A DNA stretch of 64,000 nucleotides, taken from assembly GCA_036365515.1 (NCBI GenBank), contig CM070873.1, positions 265,357,575-265,421,574 of the forward strand, read 5' to 3'. This document shows, piece after piece, positions 11,150 through 22,051 of the stretch; positions within the stretch are counted from its first letter, which is position 1, and each line of letters opens with the position of its first letter. Under the pieces are notes generated by a model. That model worked only from the letters and a program-made list of their open reading frames with translations, searched no databases and was not told where the DNA came from. Made by a program: the position numbers and the translations under genes. This DNA comes from Torymus aiolomorphi. Lineage: Eukaryota; Arthropoda; Insecta; Hymenoptera; Torymidae.

Positions 11150-12370
11150 TCAATCGCCGTAATTTTTAGCTCGCTGAGCACTACAAGATCGTATAGTGTA
11201 AAATCCGAAGTGGTTAATTTTTAACCCCTAAATTAATCAAAAACGAATAAAAAATAACAAAAAATTATCAAGCGCTTATTACAGCGATACGCCATCGTAG
11301 GATTAGACTTCAAACATATAATTACAATTAATTACCACTGCAAAATATTAATTACTACTCAAGAACACCGATTACCACTTTTTCTCTGGGAAAACCGACA
11401 TAAGCTAGCGCAAACTCGTGCCGTTCCAGCTCTAGTGGAATTACTGAATCGATTCTGGTCTTAAAATTTTTAGCTTGATGAGTACTACACGATGGTATAG
11501 TGCTAAATACGATGTGGTTAATTTTCAACTTCCAAAGTAATCAAAAATGAATAAAATGTAACAAAAAATAATCAAGCGCTTATTACAGCGACTCGCCGTC
11601 GTGGAATTAGACTTGAAACATATAATTACAATTAATTACCACTGCAGAAAATTAATTACCACTTAAAAACACCGACTAACACCTGTTTTTCAGGAAAACC
11701 GACTTAAGCTAGCGCAAACTCGCGCCAAATACGATGTGGTTAATTTTTAACTTCCAAAGTAATCAAAAATGAATAAAATGTAACTAAAAATAATCAAGCG
11801 CTCATTACAGCGACTCGCCGTCGTGGACTTAGACTTGAAATATATAATTACAATTAACTACCACTGCAGGAAATTAATACCACTCAAAAACACCGATTAA
11901 CACCTGTTTTTCGGGAAAACCAACTTAAGCTAGCGCAAACTCGCGCCGTTCCTGCTCTAGTGGAGTTTCGGAATCGATTGTGGTCTTAAAATTTTTAGTT
12001 CGGCTAGCACTACACAATGGTACCATGAAATATAGAATGTGGTTAATTTTTAACCTCTAAATTAAACAAAAACAAATAAAAAATTACAAAAGTTATCAAG
12101 CGCTTATTACAGCGACTCGTCGTCGTAGGATTAGACTTGTAACATATAATTTTAGTTAATTACCACTGCAGGAAATTAATTACCTATCAAAAACACCGTT
12201 TAACACCTTTTTTTCGGGGAAACCGCCTTAAGCTAGCGCAAACTCGCTCTATTCAGACTCTAGTAGAGTTACGGAATCGATTTATGAGATCGATTCTCAA
12301 TATACAATGTTAATTTTTAGCCCCTAAATTAACAAAAATGAATAAAAAATAACAAAAAAATTATGAGACG
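11150..12370 (+). repeat. ~300-bp tandem repeat array
   Basis: GTGGTTAATTTTTAAC recurs at about 11211, 11513, 11737 and 12037, with a last partial unit at 12307. Each is followed by TCAAGCGCTTATTACAGCG, then AATTACCACTGCA and AAGCTAGCGCAAACTCG. The third interval is ~224 bp because of a deletion. The last unit continues after the mariner at 13664. Confidence 0.85.
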
Positions 12371-12372
12371 TA

Positions 12373-13661
12373 CGAGGGTCATTTGACAAGTACCTAGCCT
12401 CACCGCCAGATGGTGCCACTATCGCACCAGAAATACACTACAGTGCAGTATCTTCCTGTAAACGGTTACAGACGAAATTTCAGCCGGATCGGAGTTGTAG
12501 TTTATTTTTGAGAGCGTGTGAAAGCAAATGTGTCCGTTGATTTTTGAAAAAATGGAGAAAGAATAATATCGGTCGGTGATTCAATTCTTGTTTTTGGAAG
12601 GGAAATCACGCAGTGAAATTAAAGAACGCTTGGATGCAGTGTATGGGGATGCTTCTCCTTCGATGGCGACCGTTAAATTTTGGTATAACGAGTTTCAACG
12701 TGGTCGTACGTCAGTTTTTGATGATCCACGCCCAGGTGCTCCGAAAACAGCCACTACGGAGGAGAAGGTGACAAAAATACACGATATCGTTTTGTCAAAG
12801 GTGAAAGGTGCACGAGATAGCTGCGATAGTAGGCATCTCAGAAGAACGCGTGTGGCATATCCTACATGAGATTTTAGGCATGAGGAAGCTGTCAGCAAGG
12901 TGGGTGCCGCGTTTGCTGACTGCAGACAACAAGCGTATCCGTGTGACCAGTTCAGAGCAGTGTTTGGAGCTGTTTAATCGCAATCCAAAAGAGTTTTTGC
13001 GTCGTTACGTGACCGTCGACGAAACATGGATTCACTACTACACTCCAGAGACCAAGGAGCAGTCAAAACAGTGGACCTTACCCGGTGAACCTGCTCCGAA
13101 GAAGGCGAAGACGGTCCCGTCGGCCGGAAAGGTGATGGCCACTGTTTTCTGGGATTCTCAAGGTGTGATTTTTATTGACTATCTGGAGAAGGGCAAAACG
13201 GTCACAGGACAGTACTACGCCGAACTATTGAGCCGATTTGACGCCGTGTTAGAAGAGAAACGGCCCCATTTGTCTAAAAAGAAAGTGCTTTTCCACCACG
13301 ATAATGCACCGGCTCACACTTCTGCACTCGCCACGGCTAAATTGGTCGAATTACGCTACGAACTGCTGCCCCATCCACCGTATTCTCCAGATTTGGCTCC
13401 GTGCGACTTTTTTTTGTTTCCGAACCTAAAAAATTCGCTCGCCGGGAAGAGATTCCACTCCAATAACGAAATAATCGCTGCCACGGAGGCCTATTTTGCA
13501 AACCAAGAGAAAACATTTTTTTCAACGGGGTTAAAAAAATTGGAACACCGCTGGACCAAGTGTATTCAACTAAAAGGAGACTACATTGAAAAATAAATTT
13601 TATTTTTTGTTAAATTTTGGTGTTTTTATTTGTAGGCTAGGTACTTATCAAATGACCCTCG
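12373..13661 (+). mobile_element. mariner transposon, 1289 bp
   Basis: Terminal inverted repeats CGAGGGTCATTTGACAAGTA (left) and CGAGGGTCATTTGATAAGTA (reverse complement of right) are flanked by the expected TA duplication at 12371-12372 and 13662-13663. Length and structure are those of a full-length mariner. It is inserted in the ~300-bp array of the 9-bp-duplication element. Confidence 0.95.
12552..13596 (+). pseudogene. mariner transposase, early stop and one frameshift
   Basis: Starting at ATG 12552, codon 5 is TAA. The frame then reads through the N-terminal helix-turn-helix half (FLEGKSRSEIKERLDAVYGD, PRPGAP). At about 12800 the frame shifts by one, apparently an extra G in GTGAAAGGTGCAC, and continues with WVPRLL, VDETWIHYYTPET, HHDNAPAH, YSPDLAPCDF and the final GDYIEK. 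These give the D,D34D catalytic triad, all three aspartates present. The protein cuts and pastes the element at TA sites. Usual length is ~345 residues, and this copy would match apart from the two lesions and perhaps a few lost codons at the shift. It could serve as an old but well-preserved molecular fossil. Confidence 0.95.
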
Positions 13662-13849
13662 TATATTACAGCGACTCGCTGTCGTAGGATTAGACTTGTA
13701 ACATGTAATTAGAATTAACGGTTGATCGGTAGTGGTTATTAATTATTGCTAGTGGTAATTAATTAGCTAAAAATGAGCTAAAAATTATAGGATGTGTTTT
13801 TTGATTACGCTGACTTTGCTATTGCAGCTTGATAGACCCAATAATGATA

Positions 13850-14290
13850 TTTTACTATTTTATAAAAGAGTATACTTCCTGTATTCTACATTTTTGTGTC
13901 AATGTTTACTCTTTTAGGTTTTGAGTGTAAAGTTTTTATTTTGGGACTTTTTTCTTTTTTATTGAAATATTTTTTTCTGTTCCGTATTCGTGTAGGTACT
14001 CTTTCGCGTGAAACTGGCACCCCTGATAATGGTAGGTTTTAGGAATTTATTTTATTTGAAATTTTTTTTCGATCCTTGAGGAAGGAGGGGGGCGATTGCC
14101 GAAAAATCATATCAAAGTTGTGATTTTGAAGTTAGAGTGGTATAAAGTATATTTGAATTCGCGGGTTTTCCCGCGAAAGTATATAAATAGCCAATGTTTT
14201 TGCAGGCAATAGTAGTATTCTCCCAACTCCTCAACTCACCGTCGCACCAACTCACTTCTCACCGGTGAGTTGGCTTCGTAATAAGACCCC
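13850..14290 (+). other. Right subterminal region of the 10.2-kb element with TATA-like box
   Basis: CGCGGGTTTTCCCGCG palindrome at 14160-14175 and TATATAAATAG at 14180-14190 precede the terminal ACTCACC repeats. The TATA-like box points outward (rightward), but no frame follows. The block at 14098-14150 resembles, in reverse complement, 22757-22807. I see no gene. Confidence 0.4.
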
Positions 14291-14381
14291 TGTAGACCCA
14301 GAGATTTTAAATGTTAATATAATGTAGATATTAATTTTGTGGGTATAAAATTTTATAATTATTTAACAAAATTTAACAAAC

Positions 14382-14534
14382 CAAAATCTGGAGCATGACC
14401 AGTCATTCCAAACACTGTTGTTTTTAAGTATCTCTCATGACCAGCTAAATCAATAAAAGTAATTACTTTAGAAGACTTTTCACAGATTTTTACCCAGTCC
14501 AAAGACCCATGTTCTGGTTTGTTAACAACATTAC
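14382..14534 (-). CDS. GTPBP1: GTPBP1 ortholog, exon with GTPase G3 motif
   Basis: On the minus strand, acceptor AG and donor GT bound a 153-nt exon encoding [19 protein letters not shown], then [17 protein letters not shown], ending with PDF and the first base of a Gly codon. DLAGHE is the G3 (DxxG) motif of the EF-Tu-like GTPase. Phase matches the preceding exon (G|GT). GTPBP1 is a cytosolic translational GTPase linked to mRNA decay through the exosome. The next exon should carry the G4 TKID motif; I could not find it left of here, so it must lie beyond the window or in unread sequence past the 10.2-kb insertion. Confidence 0.9.
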
Positions 14535-14556
14535 CTATAACAGGATAAATATTTTA

Positions 14557-14796
<240 letters not shown>

Positions 14797-14829
14797 TTAA
14801 TAAAATGCTTATAATATTAATTTATGTCT

Positions 14830-15476
14830 ACATCGCGTATGGAAAAAAAGAAATGTATGAAACCGTATACAACCGTACAAAACTGTATAAAAACGTATAA
14901 AATCGGATCTAAACATTGGTTTTTGGACAACTTTATACGTTTTAATACGTTTTGATACGTTTTAATACGGTTTCATATGGTTTCTAACATTTTAATACAG
15001 TTTTCTACGATTTGAAACGATTTTATACAATTTCATACAGTTTTTTTACGTTTTATAGTATTTATAAAACGTAAAAAACGTAAAACGTAATTAAGTTTTT
15101 ATAAATATAAAAATATAATTTATTTATTTATTTTTCTATTCGTTTTTTTTTTATTTTGTATGAAAATGTATTAAACTATAAAAATGTATAAAACCGTATA
15201 AAAATGTAAATTTGAAAAAATCTACGGAAGTATACAGAAATATACATTTTTATACAGTTTCCTATGTTTTATTACATCGACCTTTTTACAAACTTGACAT
15301 GGAAGAATTTCTAAATTGTAAGAAAATGTCTGAAAATGTATCAAACTCTATAAAAATATATAAAAATGTATAAAACCGTATAAAATATGTCCAAAAACCA
15401 ATAGAAAGGTTCATTTTTATACGTTTTTATGCGTTTCCTAACGGTTTCATACATTTATTATTTCCATACGGGATGT
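14830..15476. mobile_element. Foldback with GTATAAAA-type internal repeats (copy 2), in GTPBP1 intron
   Basis: Ends ACATCGCGTATGGAAA (left) and ACATCCCGTATGGAAA (reverse complement of right), each followed by a GAAACCG-bearing segment. The interior is loosely periodic (CCGTATAAAAACGTATAAAA, TTTTATACGTTTTAATACG), drifting along the arms. It is non-coding and lies in the 1784-nt intron between two GTPBP1 exons. No clear target duplication. Confidence 0.7.
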
Positions 15477-15747
15477 TGATTTTATTTTCATGGAAAGTGT
15501 AAAACATGTAAATCATAAATTTAATCTATCAAGCACTGATAGATGTTTTTATACATCAAATCCTAAAAAAGCTATCATATAACACTCTGGCAAACTTGTT
15601 ATTTTAAATAAATATTAAATAAAATAAATGTGATGATATGAAAATTAATTAATACTTCCTAGATTTGTGGTATAATAAGGCATTTTGAAAGTATTTTTTA
15701 ATTTTCTTTTAAAATAACTCCTAAAAGGTTTTATAAGTCCTATATTA

Positions 15748-16377
15748 CCCAGGCGGAAATAAAACTTCGAAAATAATTATTAATAAAAATATATAATTTT
15801 TTATAATTTAAATAAAAAGTTTATAACTGTTAATAACTGTTTATAAAGATAGGATTTGAAACTATAGTAACAGTTTATAAAAGTTATCAACAGTTTTTTT
15901 CTGTCATAAACAGCTAAAAAAAGTTTATAACAGTTATTTACTTTTTTGGGTCGCGGAGCATAACCATAAAATTAATCTGTAAAAAGTTATTATCTGTTAT
16001 AAACTTTTTTTATTTAATAATAATAGTTATTAATAGTTTTAAAAAGTTTATTACTTATTCACTTTTTCTAAGAAAGAAATTTCATTAATATAGATATTCC
16101 AAAATACAAATAATTATTAATTTCAATTAGTACCAATTAGTAAAAATTCGTAAAAGTTATTATCAGTTACTAACTTTTTTTACTGATCAAAGATTCAAAT
16201 TTTTACAACGATTCAAAAAACTTATAAAAGTAAATAACTATTTATAACTATTTATAACAGTTTTAAACTTTTATAAAAATCTCAAATCCCGACTTTATAA
16301 ACTGCTAATATCAGTTAGCAAACTAAAACTAGTAAACTTTTTTAAACTTTTATCATAGAAGATCATTTCCGCCTGGG
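15748..16377. mobile_element. Foldback with GTTTATAAC-type internal repeats (copy 3), TTA duplication
   Basis: Ends CCCAGGCGGAAATAAAA and, as reverse complement of the right, CCCAGGCGGAAATGATC. Exact TTA flanks at 15745-15747 and 16378-16380. A 3-bp TWA duplication is typical of PIF/Harbinger elements, so that is a candidate class. The interior consists of degenerate AGTTTATAACTGTT / AACAGTTATAAACT runs with an AGGATTTGAAAC / CTCAAATCCCG pair. It shares the same GTPBP1 intron as 14830-15476. Confidence 0.7.
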
Positions 16378-16575
16378 TTAATACTATTATTATTTTATAT
16401 TTTGATATCTAAAAAGATTCCAACCTCTAAGCTAAATCTGAGATATTCAGGTTGTGTACACTCACCAAATGAGATTTCATACAAATAAATATATAGTCAT
16501 TGAATGTATGGTGTGTTAAATAAATTACATATTTAAAAAGTAGATGAAACACAAATTTAATTGCCATCAATTAAC

Positions 16576-16756
16576 CTTATTTCTAAAAAATCTTGCTGAT
16601 CAAGCCTTTTTCGAACAAGATATTGCCCTGTCAGACCATGATCTATTTTACTTTGACGCAATAAAACACAATCTGCTTCTAAAGTTGCAGCAAGGGATTG
16701 AAGAGTTGCTACAGATGCATCATACTCATCTTCTTTTAAACCATCTTCAGAACCAT
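16576..16756 (-). CDS. GTPBP1: GTPBP1 ortholog, exon upstream of the P-loop
   Basis: A 181-nt exon on the minus strand encoding DGSEDGLKEDEYDASVATLQ, then LAATLEADCVLLRQSK, then GQYLVRKRLDQQDFLEI with a split Arg codon. The EADxxLLR and YLVRKR...DFLE(I/V)RVAVVGN order is the conserved N-terminal lead into the GTPase domain of GTPBP1. Acceptor ACTAG and donor GTTAAT are present. The plus-strand frame over 16544-16804 is an antisense shadow. The following intron carries two foldbacks. Confidence 0.9.
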
Positions 16757-16831
16757 CTAGTTTTTATTCGTAATTGTAAATATTATTTCGAAATATATTT
16801 ATAAATAAATTTATAAACTCTCATAATTTAC

Positions 16832-16943
16832 CTTCACCAATACCAATGTCAAAAATAGTTTCACTACCACCATCTTGGATTCGCTCCTTCAGTTTACTTA
16901 ATAATAATTCATATTGATCTTCAGATGGACTGACCAACACATC
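16832..16943 (-). CDS. GTPBP1: GTPBP1 ortholog, N-terminal exon
   Basis: A 112-nt exon encoding DVLVSPSEDQYELLLSKLKE, then RIQDGGSETIFDIGIGE plus one base. It is bounded by a TTTTCAG acceptor and a GTAAATTATG donor, and the intron to the next exon is 75 nt. Phase fits (G|AT). The SP.E.QY..LL..L.ERI..G.GE pattern suits the GTPBP1 N-terminus. Exons further 5' must lie to the right, beyond or inside the 20-kb element that begins 157 bp away at 17100. Confidence 0.85.
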
Positions 16944-17522
16944 CTGAAAACATTTTAAAAAAATATTTTTGGTATTTTATGCTTGATGTCATGTTAGTTC
17001 TTCATGACTTTACTTGTATGTACTTCGTATACTCACACTTTATCTGATGGTTACAATTAATTAAATTTCTAAGTTGAGACGTCAAGTAATGATGTTTAGC
17101 AGCGATTAGTAGAGAGATCGCCAGTGCCCCGGAAAAAATGAGGCAAACTCATGAGCGCGGCGCGCTGCCAAAGAAGATAGACACTAATAGAAGCACAAAG
17201 CCTGCAGAGAGATTGAGGCACCCCGAATTTAGTCTGCACCCCAACCATGCGCAGCGGCGGCAGTCGATTTCTGAACGTTTCGTGAACAGCTGACTGAGCT
17301 GACACACGGCCGATAACATATATACCTCCCATACCGGCTGCAATGGTAACACAATACATATTTCATATGTAAAAATGATAAACTGTGCATTACAAAAATG
17401 TCAGTTATCAATATTAATCACAAAAAGTAGACTAAATCCCAAAAATATATAACAAAACCAATTAATGGTAAACACCAATCTCTAAACTAAATGGGGGAAC
17501 AACTTATATATTTGTAAATGTA

Positions 17523-17612
17523 CGTCGGTAGTGTTAGTCCTGTGGATAACATTCCTGAATGCTGTTTTTTTGATGAGGGTTCGAATCCATGACTCGGTAA
17601 TTTTTTTTTTCT
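17523..17612 (+). other. tRNA-like module (Arg-like) with T-run
   Basis: GTTAGTCCTGTGGATAAC resembles a D-arm/A-box of tRNA-Arg type, and GGGTTCGAATCC is a perfect B-box/T-loop 40-50 bases later. A T10 run follows at 17601, a Pol III-type terminator. The anticodon arm is not convincing, so it is a tRNA-derived promoter or SINE head and not a functional tRNA. Confidence 0.55.
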
Positions 17613-18308
17613 TTTTTAATTTAATTAATATTGTAAAACTGTACCTTTGTTTCTGCTGCTTAATTTTTGCAATTTTTGAACAGTTTTCCGCACTACCTTG
17701 GAGGTACTGTTCAAAGTGCGTTGGATATTTTTTTGTTTTATTTACAAATTATTATATAAAAAAACTTAAAAATACTTCATTACAATTTCATGATATGTAG
17801 AAATTATATTGAACTATTCAATAGTATTTTTATATAACTATTATAAATAAAACCGTGGAATCCTTCGCCAGTAGCCCTACACAAACCACGGGAGCTGTCC
17901 TCCCTTCTCTAGGCTTCTTTGACCTTTTCCACCTCCTCCTTTGTGTGCACTTCATTATAAAAACTCTAAAAGTACCTATTATAATCTTCACAATTTTTAT
18001 AAATATATTCATAATAATATACTTACAAAAATTTATTCGAGTCAAAAATGTAACTTTTTGCCTTTTTTATAATGAAGTACATAATAAAATAATCATATTA
18101 ATTTCAATATTGTCTACTAAAAGCAATTGTGCCATGTCTTGCAATTACCTAAAATAGTTATACAAAAATTAATATCACTATTCCTGGTCTTTATAAATGA
18201 GGCCTTTAAAAATAGATATTTAAAAAAAGAAGTTAACAAAAAAAAAGGAAAGAAATAATACTAGATACAATATTGACAATAATAAAATACAATTAATATT
18301 TGACGCGA

Positions 18309-19002
18309 CTAACAATCAAGTTTAAGCATTTTCTTATTACGTTTAGATGCGTTTACGGAAACGGGTCGCTTACTAATTTTTCTGTCTCTAAAATCTTTTG
18401 TCATCCATTTAACGTTATTAAAAATGTGCGTCTTTAAACAAAATTTTATAACATAATTTCGATATTCTAAACACGCGTCGTTTCTAAAAAAAGTACTATG
18501 ATTTACTAGCAATTGCTTTTTTATTAATTGATACAAATATTCAGCTACATTGTGCGTGTGAGACATCTTATAAAATTCACTTTCATAAATATTATAAATA
18601 TCTAAAATATCCGAAAAAAAAATTTGCGTTGGAGCTTTTAAACTTCCATAAGAATGACCTTTTAAGGATGGAAATGCTTTCCACAGCAAAAGTAAATCCG
18701 ATGATGAAACCAAGTTTCTTATCATTATAAATAAAATCTTTTTTACACTTGTCACAGTTAAATTTTTGTAGATTTTTAATCGCGAAATAACTAGCAACGC
18801 CTTTTTTAGAACAGTTTTGAAAATTTGAACTTTTCTCTTTCATTTCATTGTTTATTTGAAGTTGTTGTTCATCGTTTAAAATCAATTCAACATCGTTATT
18901 AATGAACCACTCATCAATTTTTTTGTTTATTATTAAATGTTTAAGATCATCTTTCTCTTTAAGTGCATCTTCGTCAATACATTTATCAAAATTGGCGCCT
19001 TT
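18309..19002 (-). pseudogene. P-element/THAP9-like transposase C-terminal remnant
   Basis: Read on the minus strand, one frame from ~19002 gives an acidic region (DEWFINNDVELIL), then KGVASYFAIKNLQKFNCDKC near 18800. A one-base shift near 18717 leads into NLVSSSDLLLLWKAFPSLKG, a YGSLKAPTQIFFSDILDIYN block and a basic C-terminal tail ending at 18309. A CxxC after an AxYxAxKxL segment, then a (G)xLxxPS-type block, is the layout of the C-terminal part of P-element/THAP9 transposases. The catalytic core and THAP domain are not visible, so this is a fragment. Family assignment is tentative. Confidence 0.45.
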
Positions 19003-19567
19003 TTAAATGACATTTTGAATTCAAAACTTCTTATCGTATTTCTTATACTTCTTATACGATTATAATAATAGATAATATACTTTTAATATCTAATATTATT
19101 AATTAGATTAGTTAACTACATAAATTATGTAAAATAATAATAATACTGTAATGAAAAACATTTCTAAGCTATATAAGTAAAATAGTATAGAAATTAAAGA
19201 AATCTTAGTTTATAAAAAATGAATTATAATAACATCATTTTAAAAATATAAATATAATATTTTCTAAACTAAATAGGAAAAAATGCGTTATTTTCACTAT
19301 ATCATTTATTATTCTATTTCTTCCACCGTTTTATTTACAATAATTATATAAAAATACTATTGAATAGTTCAATATAATTTCTACATGTCATGAGATTGTA
19401 ATGAAGTATTTTTAAGCTTTCTATATAATAATTTGTAAATAAAACAAAAAAATATCCAATGCACTTTGAACAGTGCCTCCAAGGTAGTGTGAAAAACTGT
19501 TCAAAAATTGCAAAAATTAAGCAGCAGAAACAAAGGTAGAGTCTTACAATATTAATTAAATTAAAAA

Positions 19568-19655
19568 AAAAAAAAAATACCGGGTGATGGATTCGAACCC
19601 TCATCTAAAAAACAGCATTCAGGAACGTTATCCACAGGACTAACGCTACCGATGT
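19568..19655 (-). other. tRNA-like module (Arg-like), inverted copy
   Basis: The reverse complement reads GTTAGTCCTGTGGATAACG ... GAGGGTTCGAATCC followed by an oligo-T run (A-run at 19563-19577). It is the partner of 17523-17612 in the opposite arm of the P-like element. Confidence 0.55.
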
Positions 19656-20242
19656 ACATTTACAACATGGATATAATATATAAGTTATTCTCCCATTTGG
19701 TTTAGAGATTGGTTTTTAACATTAATTTGTTTTGTTATTTGTTTTTGGGATTTAGTCTACTTTTTTGTGATTAATATTGATAACTGACATTTTTGTAATG
19801 CACAGTTTATCATTTTTACATACGAAATATGTATTGTGTTACCATTGCAGCCGGTATGGTCACGAAACGTTAAGAAATCTATTAGTGTCTATCTTCGTTG
19901 GCGCTGCTGCCTCTCGCGGTCGCGATATGGAACTGTGCACATATTTTCTGATTGGCTGTTGAAACGTGTGTATGGCGCGGAGCGGGGAGAAGACGGCTCG
20001 GCGGCTCGGTGCACGTGCACTGAACGTGTGTATTTCTGGTGGAGCGGCCCGGCGCGCCGCGTCCTTGCTGTCTCTATTTACTTCTCCCGCAATAATCCAA
20101 CAACGGCCGAGCGGTCTGACAATCGTCGCTTGGTAATTAACAGAATCTTAAACTTAAAACTACACAACCCAATTTCTAAATCACAACTCAAGCCCGAAGG
20201 GGGGAATATAAACATAAACGATTTTAGTGTTATGTATTGCCA

Positions 20243-20334
20243 TCGTAGCGGTAGCCGTGGCGGCTAAGACGCGCAGCTACTTTTGCCCTACTCTTTTGGA
20301 TCCAAGTTCGATCCCCACTGGAATTTTTTTTTTT
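20243..20334 (+). other. tRNA-like module (Leu/Ser-like) with T-run
   Basis: GGTAGCCGTGGCGGCTAAGA resembles the D-arm of class II tRNAs (Leu TGGCCGAGYGGTCTAAGGC) and AAGTTCGATCCCC resembles the T-loop/B-box, with T12 at 20324. Stem pairing is poor, so a tRNA-derived sequence rather than a gene. Confidence 0.5.
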
Positions 20335-21189
20335 TAACATGTAAAATTTCTTTCATTATATTATTATTATTCCACACACATTTTTTTTAAATCAATTTTC
20401 GTTCTCTTGTAGAATTGAAATTTTACTTGTAATTGAGATATTTTTTTCCAGAAAACATTATAAGTAAAATTTTCGCCTTTCAAAATTCTTTCATTAAATG
20501 CGCTAATTTTATAAGTACTATAATATTTTGGATAACATTTGTTTAGTTAAGAATATTTTGAGTAAATTAATTCACCGAAAATTAATTAATTAAATACATG
20601 GTTATATTTATTTTATATTTAAAATAATCTATATTCAATTGACTTTTTATTGACTTTTTTTAAGGATGAAGAAGGATCAACAATAATTATCGTTGAGTAC
20701 GCAAGTTCAATTTCCGAAATACATATTCCCATTCCCATTCTCTAATCCCTAAAACATATGTTATTTGTTATAAAAGTGAATTTCCATTAATATTATTAAT
20801 CAATAAATATCACAACAGTAAGAACAGAATTTTAAAGCATCTCACGTTGCAATACAATTTAAAAAACACCTTTAATCAAAGAATAATTAGAATACCGCTT
20901 AACTGTACATCCAAAAGTACGATTTACGACACGAATATACGATTTGGCCATGTACAAAAAATGCGCCTGTGCTTTAATTATTTTATTTAAGCCTCAAAGA
21001 AACTAAAATGAAAATCCCTAGTCAAAATCCAAACGAGCTAATGATGAGCCTAAACGATTTTACACTTTGCATTTATATTTCTCGTGTAATGACAATACTA
21101 TATTCCTGCGAAATATAATCAATTATAGTCTATAATATAAAAAAAATCTTATTATATTATACATATTTATTTCTATAGTGGAGCAAGGT

Positions 21190-21395
21190 TGCAAATAATT
21201 AATTCGAATTTCAATTAATTATTCAGTTTAATTAAAACTTCAAATTTTAATCGTTAATTAAACCCGCGTTTAATTAAGAATTAAAATTTAAATAATTAAT
21301 TAAACCTACGTTTAATTAAGAATTAGAATTTTAATTGTTAATTAAACCAGAGTCTAATTAAGAATTAAAATTTCAATCATTATTTAACATTCTTT
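21190..21395. repeat. ~55-bp tandem TTAATTAAACGCGGGTTTAA repeat
   Basis: Units of AATTTTAATCGTTAATTAAACCCGCGTTTAATTAAGAATT repeat three to four times. The same family recurs inverted at 21880-22025 and in the right arm at 35185-35345. Confidence 0.8.
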
Positions 21396-21439
21396 AACAT
21401 ATTATAACGTAAATCGCGCCGCAGAAGGCGGAGAAATTA

Positions 21440-21830
21440 AAAAAAAAATCGAGTATAGTCTACGCGGCACGATCCTGGTTTTAAAGCAAATGCGCGTTTG
21501 TGTCGCCTAGACTATATCTTACTTTTCGTTAATTCCCCGACTCCTACATCGCGTTTTTTATTTATAATATATTACAGAATAGTATTTAAGAGCTCTAGAA
21601 AATATTCTTGAGGCCTTTTGCTAGAAAATCTGGCCTGGAAACGTGAATTTGGGTCTACGTGGCACGATCCTGTTTCTGGAGCGAATGTGCGATATGAGAA
21701 ATCGGGGGAATTTAATAAAACTCGGGTATAGTCTACACGGCGCGAACGCGCATCCATTGCAAAAGCAGGATCAAGCCGCGTAGACTATACTCGAGTTTTC
21801 TTAAATTTTCTGCGGCGCGTTTTTCGTTTA
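21440..21830. repeat. Three GTATAGTCTACGCGGC palindromic units
   Basis: GAGTATAGTCTACGCGGCAC (21452), GGGTCTACGTGGCACGATCC (21651) and CGGGTATAGTCTACACGGCG (21723) each pair with a nearby inverted GCCGCGTAGACTATA-like sequence, making ~85-bp hairpins inside the arm. Confidence 0.6.
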
Positions 21831-22051
21831 TAACATGTTCAAGAATGCTATTTTACCCATGTAATTAAGGATTACATTTTAAATTAATTACCGAACCCGC
21901 GTTAATTAACGATTGAAATTTTAAATCTTAATTAAACGCGGGTTTAATTAACGATTAAAATATTAATTCTTAATTAAACGCGGGTTTAATTAACGATTAA
22001 AATTCTAATTCTTAATTGATAATGGTATAATTAATATTTTCGCATCCCTGT

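Larger units (their letters stand above)
10945..13839. mobile_element. Long-TIR element with exact 9-bp target duplication
   Basis: Ends are GGGTCTATCAAGCTGCAATA and its reverse complement. The terminal repeats are ~130 bp and almost identical. AATAATGAT flanks both ends exactly (10936-10944 and 13840-13848). A 9-bp duplication with long terminal repeats is typical of Mutator-like elements, but no transposase is present, so the class is an inference. Its body is a ~300-bp tandem array, and a mariner has landed in one unit. Confidence 0.85.
4085..14290. mobile_element. 10.2-kb inverted-repeat element, unclassified, heavily nested
   Basis: The left end starts GGGGTCTTATTACGAAGCCA. The right end is its reverse complement, ending at 14290. 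Subterminal ACTCACC / GGTGAGT motifs repeat near both ends (4105-4340 and 14228-14270). The split tandem unit outside shows that about 8-9 bp of target were duplicated, now diverged. No own transposase was recognised: the interior is filled by LINE J1, foldbacks and a 9-bp-duplication element with a mariner. It lies inside the GTPBP1 intron, about 90 bp downstream of an exon. Its superfamily is unknown. Confidence 0.75.
17169..19899. mobile_element. P-element-like transposon remnant, ~2.7 kb, long inverted arms
   Basis: Arms of ~690 and ~575 bp (17169-17857, 19325-19899) start AAAGAAGATAGACACTAATA on the left and AACGAAGATAGACACTAATA as reverse complement on the right. The insertion interrupts GGCGCGCTGCTGCC, intact in the other arm of the 20-kb element near 37291, leaving a ~8-10-bp GC-rich duplication, in keeping with the 8-bp GC-rich targets of P elements. 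It carries a decayed transposase C-terminus on the minus strand and a tRNA-like module in each arm. Confidence 0.6.
19912..21697 (+). repeat. Left arm of the 20-kb element (inverse of 34855-37290)
   Basis: Collinear with the right arm through landmarks such as GGCGCGGCCCG-type GC-rich end, TTAAACTTAAAACTACACAA, TTAATTCACCGAAAATTAAT, TTCCCATTCCCATTCTCTAA and a TTAATTAAACGCGGG-type tandem. The unoccupied TTAA at 20874-20877 corresponds to the filled TTAA at 35683 in the other arm. No coding sequence. Confidence 0.85.

Noticed and set aside
16544..16804. 86-residue plus-strand frame
   Set aside because: Antisense shadow of the GTPBP1 exon at 16576-16756, which has splice sites and a conserved protein.
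17523..17600. Functional tRNA-Arg gene
   Set aside because: The B-box is perfect but no proper acceptor or anticodon stem can be formed by eye.
17531..18157. Hydrophobic plus-strand frames that look like membrane proteins
   Set aside because: They lie in T-rich inverted arms of a transposon. The Phe/Leu/Ile bias follows from the poly-T composition.
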